Made by a program: the position numbers and the translations under genes. Source: Streblospio benedicti (lineage: Eukaryota; Annelida; Polychaeta; Spionida; Spionidae). Taken from it: a DNA stretch of 64,000 bases. Shown here one piece after another: positions 25,942 to 39,500 of this stretch. Under the pieces are notes generated by a model. The model searched no databases, was not told where the DNA came from, and saw nothing but the letters and a program-made list of their open reading frames with translations. Every line of letters begins with the position of its first letter. Positions within the stretch are counted from its first letter, which is position 1. The stretch is from the NCBI GenBank assembly GCA_019095985.1, contig CM032659.1, positions 29,962,939 through 30,026,938 of the forward strand, in the 5' to 3' direction.

Positions 25942-26040
25942 AGTGACGTCACAAACACAACCGGAAATGAAGCAAGTACGAGCCGCCATTGCCGTCAGAC
26001 CCCGGATGTTGCCGCCATTGACAGGTCCCGGATGTTGAAA
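25942..26040. promoter_or_regulatory. Promoter-like cluster: CRE, ETS and YY1-type motifs
   Basis: Within 100 bases are TGACGTCA (25944-25951), CCGGAA (25961-25966), GCCGCCATT twice (25982-25990, 26011-26019) and two CCCGGATGTT segments. In animals this mix marks TATA-less housekeeping promoters. No exon is recognised on either side, so the target gene is unknown. Confidence 0.4.
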
Positions 26041-27405
26041 ACACGCCACCGGGTGTAGAGAGTGGAGAAAGGCAGGGATTGTGGAGATTTTAATTAACTC
26101 CCAATGTGCGTGCGATGGGTGGAAATGAAAGTAGTAGGCTTATGACATGAGTGGCAAGATAAAGTGATGAGGTGGTGCAGTGGCAGATCCAGGATTTTCC
26201 GAAAGATGGATGGCAGCAAGTGAATTCATAGTCATTAGTCATGTGTAGCCAGGCGAATTAACAATATACATCGTTATTCCAAGTTTAATCTATGAGCGAG
26301 GGGTTGTGATGATGTGGAATAATGCAATTACCTGGTGCCACACACAGCAATTATGCTAAACTATCCATGGCCTGTAAAAATATCTTGCATGTCTATATAT
26401 ACATAGTCATCTTCAAAAGAGGCTAGGAATAACATTTAAATGATGATGCCTGATGTGCATACTTAATACTTATGGTCAAATGTATATTGTAATCACTGGC
26501 GCAAAATATAACTACTTCAAGTGCAGTACTTTACACTACCAATGACATCACGTTGATCAAGTATACATTGGTATCCAAACCATTTCCACATTGACGCATC
26601 TAAACCATCTCTCCATAGACATACACCCCCCCTTTACACCCTATGTCTCAACCCCCACATTGTATCACTTGCCAGCCACATCTTCCCATATATATGCTAA
26701 TGACGCCACTATGTGTCATGGATATTTTCACTTGCGTAAACAAGCAATTTCTACAGCTGTCAGTCTGCAGGACACATCAGCCAAATTGAATTTGCGGCGT
26801 TGGCGTCGTCCAGGGCTAGGGACGTCCACTCTGATTGTCCTGCTGTTGCCTGCTACAGAGATAATTGAATCTGTGTCATTATTGACATCTCATAACTACA
26901 GTCAAAACATGTCTATTAGTGACGCTGGTGCTTGCGTGGTCATTGATTCACACACTCTTCTCTGTTCTTATCCATTGGAAGCGTTGGCATGACTTGGCGT
27001 ATGGTATGCATGCTGTGTTGTCTCCTCTCGTTTTTTCACTCGAGGCTTTGAAATTATGACTAATCGGCTGGTTATCTTGGCAGAAAAAGGTGGTCAAAAC
27101 CTATTAATGAAGTGGTTAGTTATGTTCTAGACTCAGGGTATGTAACTCATGGGAAAATGTGCTCAAGGATCACACTGCGCCGGTAACCATGAAAGGTAGC
27201 CGGTCTCGACCAAAAGAATCAAGCAAAATACCATGCTAGACTATTGAATATTGTCAGTGTGTCAACGTAGGCACGCACCTCTACCTAAATAGTTTCAGCG
27301 TGCAAATCCCCCCCCCCCCACCCCCACCCCACCTCCAAAGCACTCCGGTGTTACTGCTGTAATCTGCGAAGCACTAAATGTTAAGAGTCTCTGCATGGTC
27401 CATTC
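26041..27405. other. Intergenic DNA, nothing recognised
   Basis: Contains a GGCAGATCCAGG motif near 26182, similar to the ends of the MITE family but without a partner end, and a C-run at 27308-27320. A 133-codon plus-strand frame (26591-26992) shows no known domain. Confidence 0.4.
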
Positions 27406-27905
27406 ATCAGACGACCTAATACTGGGTGCGCCCGTCTGCGATGTTCCTATGGCTGGCTAGTGCGTCTCACTCATCCAACCTAAGCAGTTCCCTCCAATTA
27501 AGAACATTTCTATAAAAAGACCACCTCTGTTATGAGACCAGCATTTGCTCAGTTTGTTGCCAGGCGGGAGTGATCTTATCATTCAGTTTGTACTGTATAT
27601 CACTGCTTCCCTTTCTCACATCTCACACACCACTTTGTGCCAACCATTAATACCAACTGACCTTTAATATCCGCCATAACCCAAGATGACCACTGAAAAA
27701 AACCTCGATGAGTTGAAGCCATGCACTTGCTTGTAATAAGATGCAAATGAGCTGGCACTTCTGTGTCTGTAGCCACAAGTAACTGTGCCACTGATGTATG
27801 GTCCCACCACATTAGACCGTGCTGCTTGCCATCTATCAGACGACATATTGGGGTGCGGCCGTCTGTGACGTTAATGTGTTAGGGTGAGCTGCTCCCGCGC
27901 ACCCC
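27406..27905. repeat. Two diverged direct copies around ATCAGACGAC
   Basis: 27406-27447 and 27835-27873 share ATCAGACGAC, a GGGTGCG segment and CGTCTG with GATGTT/GACGTT. The gap of about 430 bases holds a pogo-like MITE end (27485-27550, CAGTTCCCTCCAATTAAGA then AAGACCACCTCTG). This is a local duplication or two copies of one unknown repeat. Confidence 0.45.
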
Positions 27906-28322
27906 ACTCAACTCAATTAGGTTAGCTATTTGGCGGATTAATGCCAATACATATGGCTTGGGATTTGTTTGTGGAAAGTCCACATACATAGATCATAAAT
28001 TACCTTTACATGTAAACATTCTTATTTAGAGTCACAATTCAATATTATGAGGAACGACGTTGCATTGGTGTAAACTCCTTTGCCTCTGAAACTAGTCCCT
28101 TTTTATCTGCTGACTTAAAATTATTTGTTAATGTTCTCTTGCACCCCAAATCCCACTTCCTGTACAGCTCACAACCTGCTCATTAAACCTCGTGAGATCC
28201 TGCTCATGCATCTTTGCTCAAAGAAGATGGATGAGTTACGCACAAGTGCCGGGCCGCCGAGTTCCTATACAGCAAATGGACACGGCTCTTTATCCTGCCT
28301 CTATCTCTATATTCCTCACGTG

Positions 28323-28445
28323 CAGTGTAACCTCCAAGTAAGACCATCTCTGCAATAAGACCATCAGCGGTGGTCCAAAACATCAATACGAAGACTGAAC
28401 CTCCGTATTGCGACCAGCTGAGGCCAGATATTAGATGGTCTTAAA
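28323..28445. mobile_element. pogo/Tigger-like MITE
   Basis: Starts CAGTGTAACCTCCAAGTAAG, followed by AGACCATCTCTGCA. It ends with GATGGTCTTAAATGAG in inverse orientation. The inner segment repeats AACCTCCGTATTGCGACCA. Old copy; no TA duplication is visible. Confidence 0.5.
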
Positions 28446-30230
28446 TGAGCATATCTGATGTATATGCACACGCGCACACACGTACGCACGCACACACACA
28501 CACGCACACAGAGGCACACGCACATGCACTCTCACTCATATTACACAATCTCTCAGTCTGCTCGATATTGGAAAGTCCATGTTAACGGGAATCTTCTTCG
28601 TTCAGTAAGCAGCATTTGAGTTGACTGTTCTAAATCTAATATTTATTGGGCATTTGATATGTGTATATCAAAACTGGAGTGAAACCCAGCGGCAACGCAG
28701 CTCAATTCGCATAAGAACAGCAATGCTTTGATGACGATTCATGAAATCATTGGATTCAGAAATTACAGCATTGACCTAATTGTTGTCTATTAGATGAAAT
28801 ACCCTCATGGATCTCGTGGCAACGGTGCCAATCGCTGGTAGATCCTACCAAAGTCGTCAACTTAGTGAGAAATTTACAAAAAGATGATTCAATGTTTTAG
28901 TATGGATCACATTGATTGCAAGATTTAACGTTCAATGGAATCAGTCACAACTCAATAGACCTTTGATACCTGGCCATAGACAGATCCATCAGAGCCCACC
29001 GCCCACTCGCCCACGCCAGACACTACCATAAAATCAAGAAAATATTGAACTACCAGGACGACCTCGATCCTCTGTTAATTTTTTATCTTCATAATTCAAG
29101 TCAATGCGTGCATACTATAGCAGATCCAGATTCTATTAAAATATTTCATTAAAAGGGGGTGCAGCCAGTGGATGTCACGGGGGGTTTATATTTCTATATG
29201 CAGGAAAGCTCGTGAACATGCCGAAACAACCCATGACAATGAAACATTCTCACGAAAAAGAGGTTAGATGCAAGCTGAATCTGCCAATGTGTGCATATAT
29301 AGTAAGTTTCACTGTAGTGGCTGCAGGTAGCACATCTCCCAGCTAACGGCGGACTAGACTGATGGCAGCCACGGCGTGCAACAGCAGCCTCGCGAGGTAC
29401 AGCAGGATGAGCCGACGCGTGCACACAACTCACGTGGATTACTATACGTATTAGGCATGTTAGGAATCTCATAACCGAAGGTCTCGTGATTCGTCGCGTA
29501 GGATAGGACGGGAAATGACAATCTGAGTCGGTGGAATCAACACATTGTTGTTGGTTTCTGTTGTTCATCATGCAATAAACATTCAAGTGCAGGTTGCCTT
29601 TGGAATACGGAGTTGTCCTGTTGTTGTGGATACTGTCTTGTATTTAGTTTTATTGTAACTTGTCATTCATATAAACAAGAGGCTATTCATATGTATTTCA
29701 CACCGTGAGAGAGGAAGCAATTGTGCATATTATTCACACGAATCTGGATTGGCACCTGAAAAAGATTTCAAGACATTAACTGATTATTGTTTCTCAACAG
29801 ACATCAGTCTTTGAGGATGTAAAATTTCCAATAATAATTTTGTTGCATGGTCTATAATATATCCTCAGGTCATAACAGTCTGTTCATATGAGTGGCATTA
29901 CTGGCTGAAACAATATACCCATTGCCACTATACCATTTTTAGAAACAACCAAAACAGCCCAGAATGATGTCATAACATAATCAAAGTCTGGATATAGTTT
30001 GAACTTCAAGCTGCTAGTTAATTGATGTGAGCGATGCAATACATAAATCACTAGCTACTATGACTGACGTGCAGTTTATTCCTTGTGATGGATCTCAAGA
30101 TTACAAAGGGGCGGGGAAAATGCGATGATTGACAAGTGGATGTAAAACACGCACACATATACCACTTCCTGTTTGAAACCGCCAGTGTTGACTGACTGTA
30201 TGTTTACAGTGTAGACCAGATCCATCACCC
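28446..30230. other. Intergenic DNA upstream of the GPCR
   Basis: A degenerate CA/CG microsatellite lies at 28470-28530. A GC-rich patch near 29340-29450 stands out from AT-rich flanks, but no exon with consensus splice sites could be called. No TATA box or clear promoter for the GPCR was found. Confidence 0.4.
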
Positions 30231-30450
30231 ATGTTGCGGTCAGGTCTCCCCGGGGGCGGGGCGGCGTATGACTTGTTCGCCGACCTGCGCCCGCCCCAGC
30301 CGGACTACGACCCACCTCTTGGTGGGGGAGGCATCGGCGGTCACCGAGACGACGTGGCGCCGGCGTTAGCGACAGACGTGTCGGCGCCTCTCAGCGTGGC
30401 GCTGGACGTGGCCATGGTGCTCGCCAACATCCTCCCCATCAGGTGAGTCA

Positions 30451-30535
<85 letters not shown>

Positions 30536-33500
30536 GATGTACCATCGTCCTACATTGTACAGAAATCCCTGAGTTCTCGCGATTGTGTGTCCTCCTCCCC
30601 TTTTGTAAAACCTGCATCTGCCAGTGGGATCTCAATAGACTATATGGCAAAATCTTATGATCACTTCTAGTAGTGTATGTGTGTGTGTGTGTGTGGCCAC
30701 CGTTCCTTAAGTATCCTGATCTCGTCAAACATTTTAGTCACTTGATATTGCAAACTGTAGAATTTTGAAAAAGGAGGTACATATTTAACTACATGTATAT
30801 GTAATTACTGATCAACATATCAGCATATTACTGTAATGGTTAATATGAAAATAGTCTTTGTATGACACAATCGCCACTACAATACTATTCTATCTCTATC
30901 TTTCGACTCACTACTTGATTGCTCATCAAAACTGTAAAGTGGAAAGGAATGTGCGGTTTATGGTGCTGATGATTTTGGTGGGAATGATCTTCATATTCAC
31001 ACTGATATTCTAACCCCTTCTGATTTTTGGAGGTATGTGCTAAAACATACGTTATATTTGGTTGTCTAGCCCTGCAGCATTTGCAGTCCACAGTTCAATG
31101 CTTGATCAATTCAATTATCTGCCAGTCATTACTGGCATGACCTCATGTCATGCCATCCATTTTCTAAGTCACAGGCCCTCCCATTGATTTTCTATTAATA
31201 TACCATAATGGATGGTGTACACATGTGACGCTCGACAAAAATAGAACAATGGTCTCTCCTATTCAAAATCCCTCACCCACACCGCCCCACCCTGATGTAC
31301 ATGGGAAGATCAGATTAATATTTTCGAAGATTTTCACCATTTGCTAAAAAAAACATTCCCCGTGCATTATCTACCAACAGTAATATGAACCGACTTCTAT
31401 GTGGTGAATTGAAGATATAACCACAGCCCTCCAAAGTTCGCAAATTGCTTCATCAATTCTGTTGAGCATGCCAATATATCATTATTGAGGCGACCTCTTT
31501 ACAGCGGTTTTACACACCAGTAATTCTATATACACCATCCTCATGGCTACATGGAATAAGGAAATTGCAACCAATCGAGTTAGCTCCATGATTTGACAAG
31601 GTATGGCACTGTATTCTCGGTGGAAACTATATGCTTATGTCAACTAAACTACATTGAGCATCTAATGTACAGGCGTGAATAATGGTGCTTATTGCTTGTG
31701 TCCATTTCTCCTTCAACCCGCCACACTTATGCATAGTGACTTACATGGGATTACACACGCCATTTCACACCTTCTGGAGCCATATGCATATATATTGACA
31801 CTTATTTGTTGGTTGAGATACGTGGCATGGATGTGTTGATTCTTGTGTGGTCAACGAGGTGTCTCATGGACATTGAAGTGCCCTACTACTGAACACTATA
31901 AGGACCCAGTCATCCAACTTGTATTTCATACTCATTATTCACCCCACAAGTTATTGAAAACGACCCCTCATCAAAAGCTGTGATATTCATGGAGGATTGT
32001 TCACAACTTCAACCATTCAGATTGTCATCACTAATTTCCTTCAGCTACCAATGATCATAGTGAAACCATGTGAACTAGTACTCATTTTCAAGCCGTTTAG
32101 ACTGGGGCTTATATTTAAGGACAGATTTCGCAAGCTTATGATTGGTTGTGTGTCTGTTTTCTTGCTGTTGTTACGTCTTGTCATCATTGATCCATGTTTC
32201 ATAGAAGTTCCAGAGAAAATGCGCGGTTATCAGTAAGTTAAATGTGTAGATATTGTGAGTACAAAGAGATTCGCGCGAACCCACGATAGACCCATTTCAC
32301 TGTCACCTTTATTTATGTATAGCATACGCCTGAGACAGGTCCCTATTTGTGGAAAGCATTCTACACATATTGGGTATTTAGCATAACAATGAAAGGCAGC
32401 CTGCCTTTAATGTATAGCTACGCCTATTGTTCTGGGTTTGTGCGCATTTAAATAGTCACATGGCAATGAGTCTTTCTCTTGTTTCAAGGTGCCAGACGCA
32501 TCAAAATTGCCCATGGCTCATATAAAACAGTGAAGGGCCTGATGTCCAATTTACTTCATGTTTAATGTATTGAGTAACAGCACACCTAATGTAATCTGGG
32601 GCCTTCTTGTTCTCTTTATAGCTGCCCCATCTGGTGCCCTAAGTTAATCTGATGTGTGTATTTTCTATGTAGCTTGTGGTACTAAAACGACCCAAGAGTA
32701 CGTTAAGCCGAAGAATCCACATGCCATGGCCTTTTATATGTTTCGAGTGTGGGCTGAGTTCACAATAAACCCCAGTCGCACCATCGCAACTGTTCAACCC
32801 CGAATCTAGATTTTAACGGGACAGATTCCGGACAATATTAACAGTTGCTACCATCATCAAGATTCCTTCAGAGTCAATGCGACCATAACTGAAGCACTAT
32901 GCATTGTTTTATAGACACAATACTCTGACCTCGGCTCAGTATTGTTGTTTCGTACACAGTTCTACTCAACCTTTACACTAGTGGCATCTATGATTCCTTG
33001 TGCATGTCAACCATCCAATCACTATCGTAGTCAGTTTATGGGTTTTAAATCTCCAGTTACCCATTCGAGCACCCATGCAGTCTAATATGACATGGCATTT
33101 GTCTCCGATTCTGACTTTATTGAACCCATCGCAGTCTTCTCTATTAAGAACACGTGTGTCCTCTTCTTGTCACCCACACCTGATATGCTAAGAGTCTACG
33201 TAAAGAAAATGCCAGAACCGGATTTAGATGTAATGGGCTCCCGGCTGAGGTGCATAACGGGCACATTTCATGACACTGACAGCCTCCGATATCATGAATC
33301 AGACGCCCATAATGGTATGATATGGAAGAATGATAGCCATGGAAATTTGGCATATGTCATTTAAAAACTCTAAAGACAAAAAATACCATGTACCGCTAAT
33401 TAGTTGTCTAATTAGTTGTGCCATAGTCGTACAAATAAAGTACGTGCGTTTCCAACCCTCCCCTGCACAAAAAGAAAAAAAAACTAAAAAATGAAAAAGT

Positions 33501-36500
33501 AGGGCCTCCAGACAGGCTCTCCCCCTAATCAGAGTATGGAAAAGACACAAGCGCCATTTTGTATTTAACCCGGATATGGAGATTCCTCGCACCGGAAGTT
33601 ATTGACGATGGGTTTTGTGGAGAGAGAGCGGCTGAGGTCAAACAGGCGCGCCATGTCCCACTGCTTCTTCCACTCGAGTGCGCTTGGTTCTGGTTGAAGC
33701 CACAGATGAGACGAGCATATTTGTATATTGCGAGTAAACCACATTAGAGTAGATGACGGATTGCCTGATTGAACTAAGCGCTGTGTGCCTATCCTGCAAT
33801 CCCAGTACAGGCCTGATGGGCCTCTTTATTTATAGTTATTAAAACCGATTATCTCATATATTTTGTCAGAGTTGTGCGTGTGTGTGAGAGGGGTATGGTT
33901 GGAAATGAATTCGCAGGCACTTGAAAACACACATAGAAACACTTACGTTACTTGTCATTAATACATCACCTCTTACTTACGTAAAAGTATCACTTGCCCT
34001 GGCGGCTGGGGGGGGGTGGGGTGGGGTGGGGGTGGGGGTGGGGTGGGGGTGGGGTGGGGTGGGGGGGGGTGGGGTGGGTGGGGTTAGACCATAAAAATAT
34101 AACCAACCGTAAATTGTGACGTAATTTACGTTAACGTAAATTGTGATCAGCCCCCCCCCCCCCGCCGCAAATAGTCTAGCTATGTGTATACCCAAAAACA
34201 TTGGGCCAGCGGCTGCGATCTGCTACCAAGCCACCGTACCCCTTTTTCATCATCATAAGCATATGACGCAACTAGATAGCTTTCAAATGACACTACTATG
34301 ATATCTCTATCACCATCCTAGCCTAACCCACGTTTCGTCAAAGTAGGCCCTCGGGTGGGGTCATGTGCCTACGAGTGGGCGGCTGCTACAAAGACGCTAA
34401 CTTTAACCCCTTCTTTTTCGTTCACATATCAATGTATCTAGAAGTATGATACATGAAAAAGCATCTACTCTAAAGCTCTTTCTATTAGTGACAGTCCTAC
34501 GCCAATGTATAAGACATATGAGTTTCCTGAGTATGATTACAATTCACGGTAATCACATTTCATGATATTACGGCAGCACTCTCTACAAGAGGCTCTTTTT
34601 CTTTCTTTAAAATAGTGGTTCTTCTGACTTTGTCTTGAAAAAGTGGTTCTTCTGTACTAGTACCATTTGTTTCCCAGAAAAAGCATGATTAAAAATATTT
34701 AGATATTCATTATATTATAACATTTTACATCATTCTATCAAAATAAACTATCAAATACAATAATACAAAATATTATTCACCAAGAAAAAAATCGAACTCT
34801 CCTTGTAGAGAGTGTTAGGGCAGCTATAACCATTTTGTGGGGCCTTAAATTATGACCGGTCACAATTTACGTTGGTCATATTTTACGGTCTAACAAGGGG
34901 CGAAGGAGTGTCGAAGGTACACATAGAATTTTGACATTATCTTGCATACAATTAATGGAATTTGTCAGTTTGTTTGCCTTCCTGAAAACCTGGCTGTGTC
35001 AGTGAATTGAATTTAAACTTATATTCTGTCACTGGTGCTATAGATGCCCAATGATGACAGACTGAAAGGTAAACTGAACCGAATAAAACCAACAGGCGCT
35101 CGCACCAGCACAAACTAGCTCCAATACCCACTCATAACGGGATGTAAATGTTTCTGGTGGATTTCCAATTTCACAGACGAGTGGTCCCGCGCATAATAAG
35201 CATTCAACACTCATTCAATGAACATGATCAAGATAAAGGCGTTTGTTTTCATCAGTGATGCAACCACGTGTATATTTTACAGTGGATGTCAACACATTTC
35301 AAAATGTCCACAAATAGTTACAGTTTTGCACTAAAGTTGCAATGAGTTGTATGCTCGTCTGGCAGTTCTGAAAAGGCAATATAGAATGATAATAATGACT
35401 TGGTGTAGGTTTAGATTCATCTGGTCGTGTGAGGGGGTATTTAAGGACTGAAACTAGCACATTTACTTGCAATACATTGTATGAGTAGGTGTCTTCTGTC
35501 TTATAGTGGTTTTCTAATATGCATTAACTTATTGGTACAGTTTCCATAGTAATCAAAACGCGTCCTGTATTACCAACGCAGACGCAGACTCATCATCCAT
35601 GTTCACTATGACTCAGGTGGTGTTTTATTCACAATGAAAGCACTGATAAGTGTCCGTAAATCCTCGCTTTTATGGAGCACTTACACGAGCACAAAATTAT
35701 GCAAATAAACATATTAGAATAAAACATGTTGGGCATTATAATTCAACACTGTTTGACGCCTAGTCTAACAATAGCTACAGTAATACAATCAAATCAGCTA
35801 CACAATTCGGTACCGTATGACACCCAGCCTAACAATACCTACAACGATACAACTGTATCTGAATCACAATTTGATACTGTTGGACACCCAACTTAACGAT
35901 AGCTACAATAATACAATCACACATCAGCTTCACAATTCAGTACTCCCTACCCTAACAAACTATCACCGTGCTGTTGCAGCGTGGTGGTGACGCGGCGCCG
36001 CGGCGGGGGAGCTGCCTCCTGCGCGGCGGCGGCGGGGTCGGCGCTGGACGAGCTGGTGGTGGCGCTGTCGGTGACGGACGTGCTCTCCGTGCTCGTGCCG
36101 TCCCCGCTCGGCCTGTACGCCCACGTGACGCGCTCCTGGCACGGCGGCGCCGCCACCTGCCACTTCTACCAGCTCACCGCGCTCTGGTCAGTATTGGCGG
36201 TCATTGTTGAGGTGGTGTACACTGCTCATATATCCCTTATCCTTATAATGTAATGCCTGACTATTGAAACTGAGTCATACGTTGTATTATTTTCCCCCTA
36301 TGTATCTCTCCTCTCCTACACCGTCATCTTCCACTTAACGAATATTTTCTGGGGTCAGACTGCATCCTAAAACCAAAAAAAAAAACAAAACAACAACCCT
36401 GCAGTGTTGTCTGTTGCAGGTTCCCGCTGGCATCCATGTGTCTGGTGACCCTCATGTGTGTGGAGCGCTGGCTCGCACTCCGCGCAGCACTCATGTACCA

Positions 36501-39500
36501 GGTACTTACAGGGATTTCACATTTCATAACAGTTTAGGCTCTTACGACGCAATAGGTGTACTGTCACACTGTTCTCTAAAAACGACTATATGTACTGTAT
36601 TACAGTTTTACCGTTTGGTTCTACTTTGTTTTTTCACAAATCAGACAAATGTATGAGATGAATTTTAATGAGATTTTGTTTGTATCATTATCAAATTCTT
36701 CTGAAAAACGTACGAAAAATTCATACAGATTGGATAAATAGTAAATTTCCTGCATGAATATACACCTATAGTAAAGTTCCGCCTTTTGCTCTAATTGCCT
36801 TTTGCAAGCGTAATAACACCATGATACTAAACTTCCTGTTCACTGGGTTACATTGGGACAAGGATGTTTATAAATATAAACAATAATAAATATAAATACA
36901 TACTACAAACAATGAAGGGGGAAAGACAGATTGGCCATCCATTAGCCTATCCTGTGTAACATGATACTAATTAGTCCTTTACTGACCCTCCAAAACGTAA
37001 CTTCGCCACTTAAACCCAGTCACATATAAAGCCACTTGTCTTGCCCTGCTGGTGTAGGTGTCGTCATCGCCTCGCCACCCCCGGCGTGTGCGAGTGAGCG
37101 TGGCCGCGGTGTACGGCCTGTCCCTGCTGGTGGCCTGCCTGCCACTGTGGGGGCTGGCCCCACCCGCGCTCTCCTCCCCGCACGGTGGCACCGGTGCCGC
37201 CCGCTGCCGCGCCTGGCTCACGGCCGTGCCCCGCCACTCGCAGCAGCACGTCTTCTACTTCGTTTTCCTCGTGCTGGGTAGGTTCTTCTATCAATTATAT
37301 GCACCTATTTCATGCACTAGATTTTTTACTGTTTTTGTAAAGAAAGTGCGTCAGAACACGGTGACCTTCTATCTGACGACTTGGTAAAAGTTCAGGTGCA
37401 AAGGCTAGATGACAAGGGATAGAGGCAGAAATAGAACACACGGGTGTGGCAGAGCCTAATCCGGCTGTGCTTAGAAGCTGGCTGGGAATGTTAGCCTAAT
37501 GGTCCATACACATATGACTGGTCTGGTGTGAACAGGAGATTTTGAGTTCGATTCCGCGATTTTCCAAAAGCTTTACATAACTACCTGAATTCTTTCGCAT
37601 TTTTTGCAAGTGTTATCTATCAGACAACGTTTCAAGCATATGGTGTCTTTAGCACAACATTGGAAAACAGAGTGGTGCTAAGAAACTCATGCAAAATGTT
37701 GGTTTTCTTATGATTTAACCTGTGGTCAGGTGTTAAGAAGCAGCCTTACTGTTTGGGTGATTAATCAGGTATCCTTTTGCAGATGCCGTTTCTACCCACC
37801 ACTCCTCAACATTACAGATTATCAAATGTATTGGACTAGAATGAAATTTAGTACACTCGTCAGATTCGTATGATTGCCATGTCATATGGATTTTCTCAGC
37901 TTCATATTTCCTCCGTATGCTTGCCAGGATACCTGAACATCATCACGGCAGTGCTGGTGAACGCCTCCATCATCCTGTCCCTGTGGCAGTTCCAGCGCAA
38001 GTTTGGTGGCGGCGGTGCTGGGTGCAAGCCGGTGACCGCCGAGCGGCTGTCCGGGACCGGGGTCGGGGGGCCGGGGGGAGGCGTGCTGCAGATGGACAGG
38101 CGCAATGTGTGGGAGTTCACCGTCATGATCCTGTGCGTCACCATCCTGTTTTACCTCACTTGGATGCCAGCTCTGGTAGGTTCTTTGTTCCTCATAACTC
38201 ATAATTACATGGCAAACTAGGATTTAAAATGCGTATATGAGATTTTTGACAGCAACATTGACGTTTCTTTCTGTGTGTGGTGCTGGTTAAGTAACGATGC
38301 GCAGGGATGGTGCAATACTTGAAAAAGTATTCTTTGCATTGTATTCAAACGAATCATTACTAAAGATACCCAACTAGAAAATGCATGAACATTAATATAT
38401 TCTGAAGGGATCACAAAGAACATCTGATACAGGCGTCATATGTCAACCATATATATTTACAGGCTTGTACCCGACGTTTTTTGTTTGGTTTCTAGTAAAA
38501 CTTTCATTTTTACACGGTTGTTGACAGTTTATTCAGAAACCTGATCACTTTGCCCTGACTAAATAGAATGACGTTCTGCATTTTTTTTAAAGAACAAACC
38601 ATTGCCTCCCCATGCTACCATTCCAGCTGCCCAAAGTGGGAGTGTTCATTCAGCCTAAACAAGAGAAATTAGCCCCTTGAAATTACAAGCATTGCAGCCA
38701 CGTAGCACTAAACTATGAGATGAAGATATATTACGAGGCCGCCTAATGTAACCTTAATGGGGATATATGGAGTGTAATTGATAAGACCTGGAGCAAGGGG
38801 CGGCAGTGGCCTCGGCGTTCATAAAACATGATAGATGGTACGAGGTACATGCAAGGTAATGATGTGAGAAGTGTGATGTAATATGCTATGTATCATGTTC
38901 TACATGTTTCACCTGAGCTTGGTCCATTGTGAGCTTACATTGTCACCTTAGTCTATTATAGGTCCATTATTTAAGTCAATCAGTCTCATACATAGTCAAT
39001 ATGCACTGCTAATATGTATGGTACGCAGCCTTTGCTTCTATTTGGTAAACTGATTATCATTATTAGCTCAAGTTCTGACGTCATAATATGTCTCAGTCTA
39101 AGTGTAGCTGTGAGGAGAGAGTGTAAGACATGTATGATGGCAGGGGCAGGGCGCACGCAGCTACAATATCAGGGGTAAGGCATCAGGTAGCTCATAATGA
39201 TTACATCGATCATATGGAGGGAGCACTATGATCAGTCCGTCATGGTGAATAATTATCTTGTAGTCTCTAGAGGATATGCGTTTTCATCAGCGTCTCAACA
39301 TTAAGCGAGCAAACATAGAGATGAAGCTTTATTAGCGTATGGTGTTTCATATTCAGAACATCTACCAGGTTTGTGGGGCAGCTCCCAGGCTCATATTATA
39401 TTGGAAGTTACTCAACATTGTGCAACATGACAAATAAAGCAAATAGCAATTTCCTTTCATAACACTTTACATTGTAAGTCAGTCTGACAACTAAAACTTT

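Noticed and set aside
29194-29586. 130-codon minus-strand ORF over a GC-rich patch
   Set aside because: No domain and no matching donor or acceptor at the patch edges; kept only as a remark on the intergenic stretch.
37485-37640. Functional tRNA gene in GPCR intron 4
   Set aside because: Box spacing fits, but stems do not pair well; a SINE relic is more likely.
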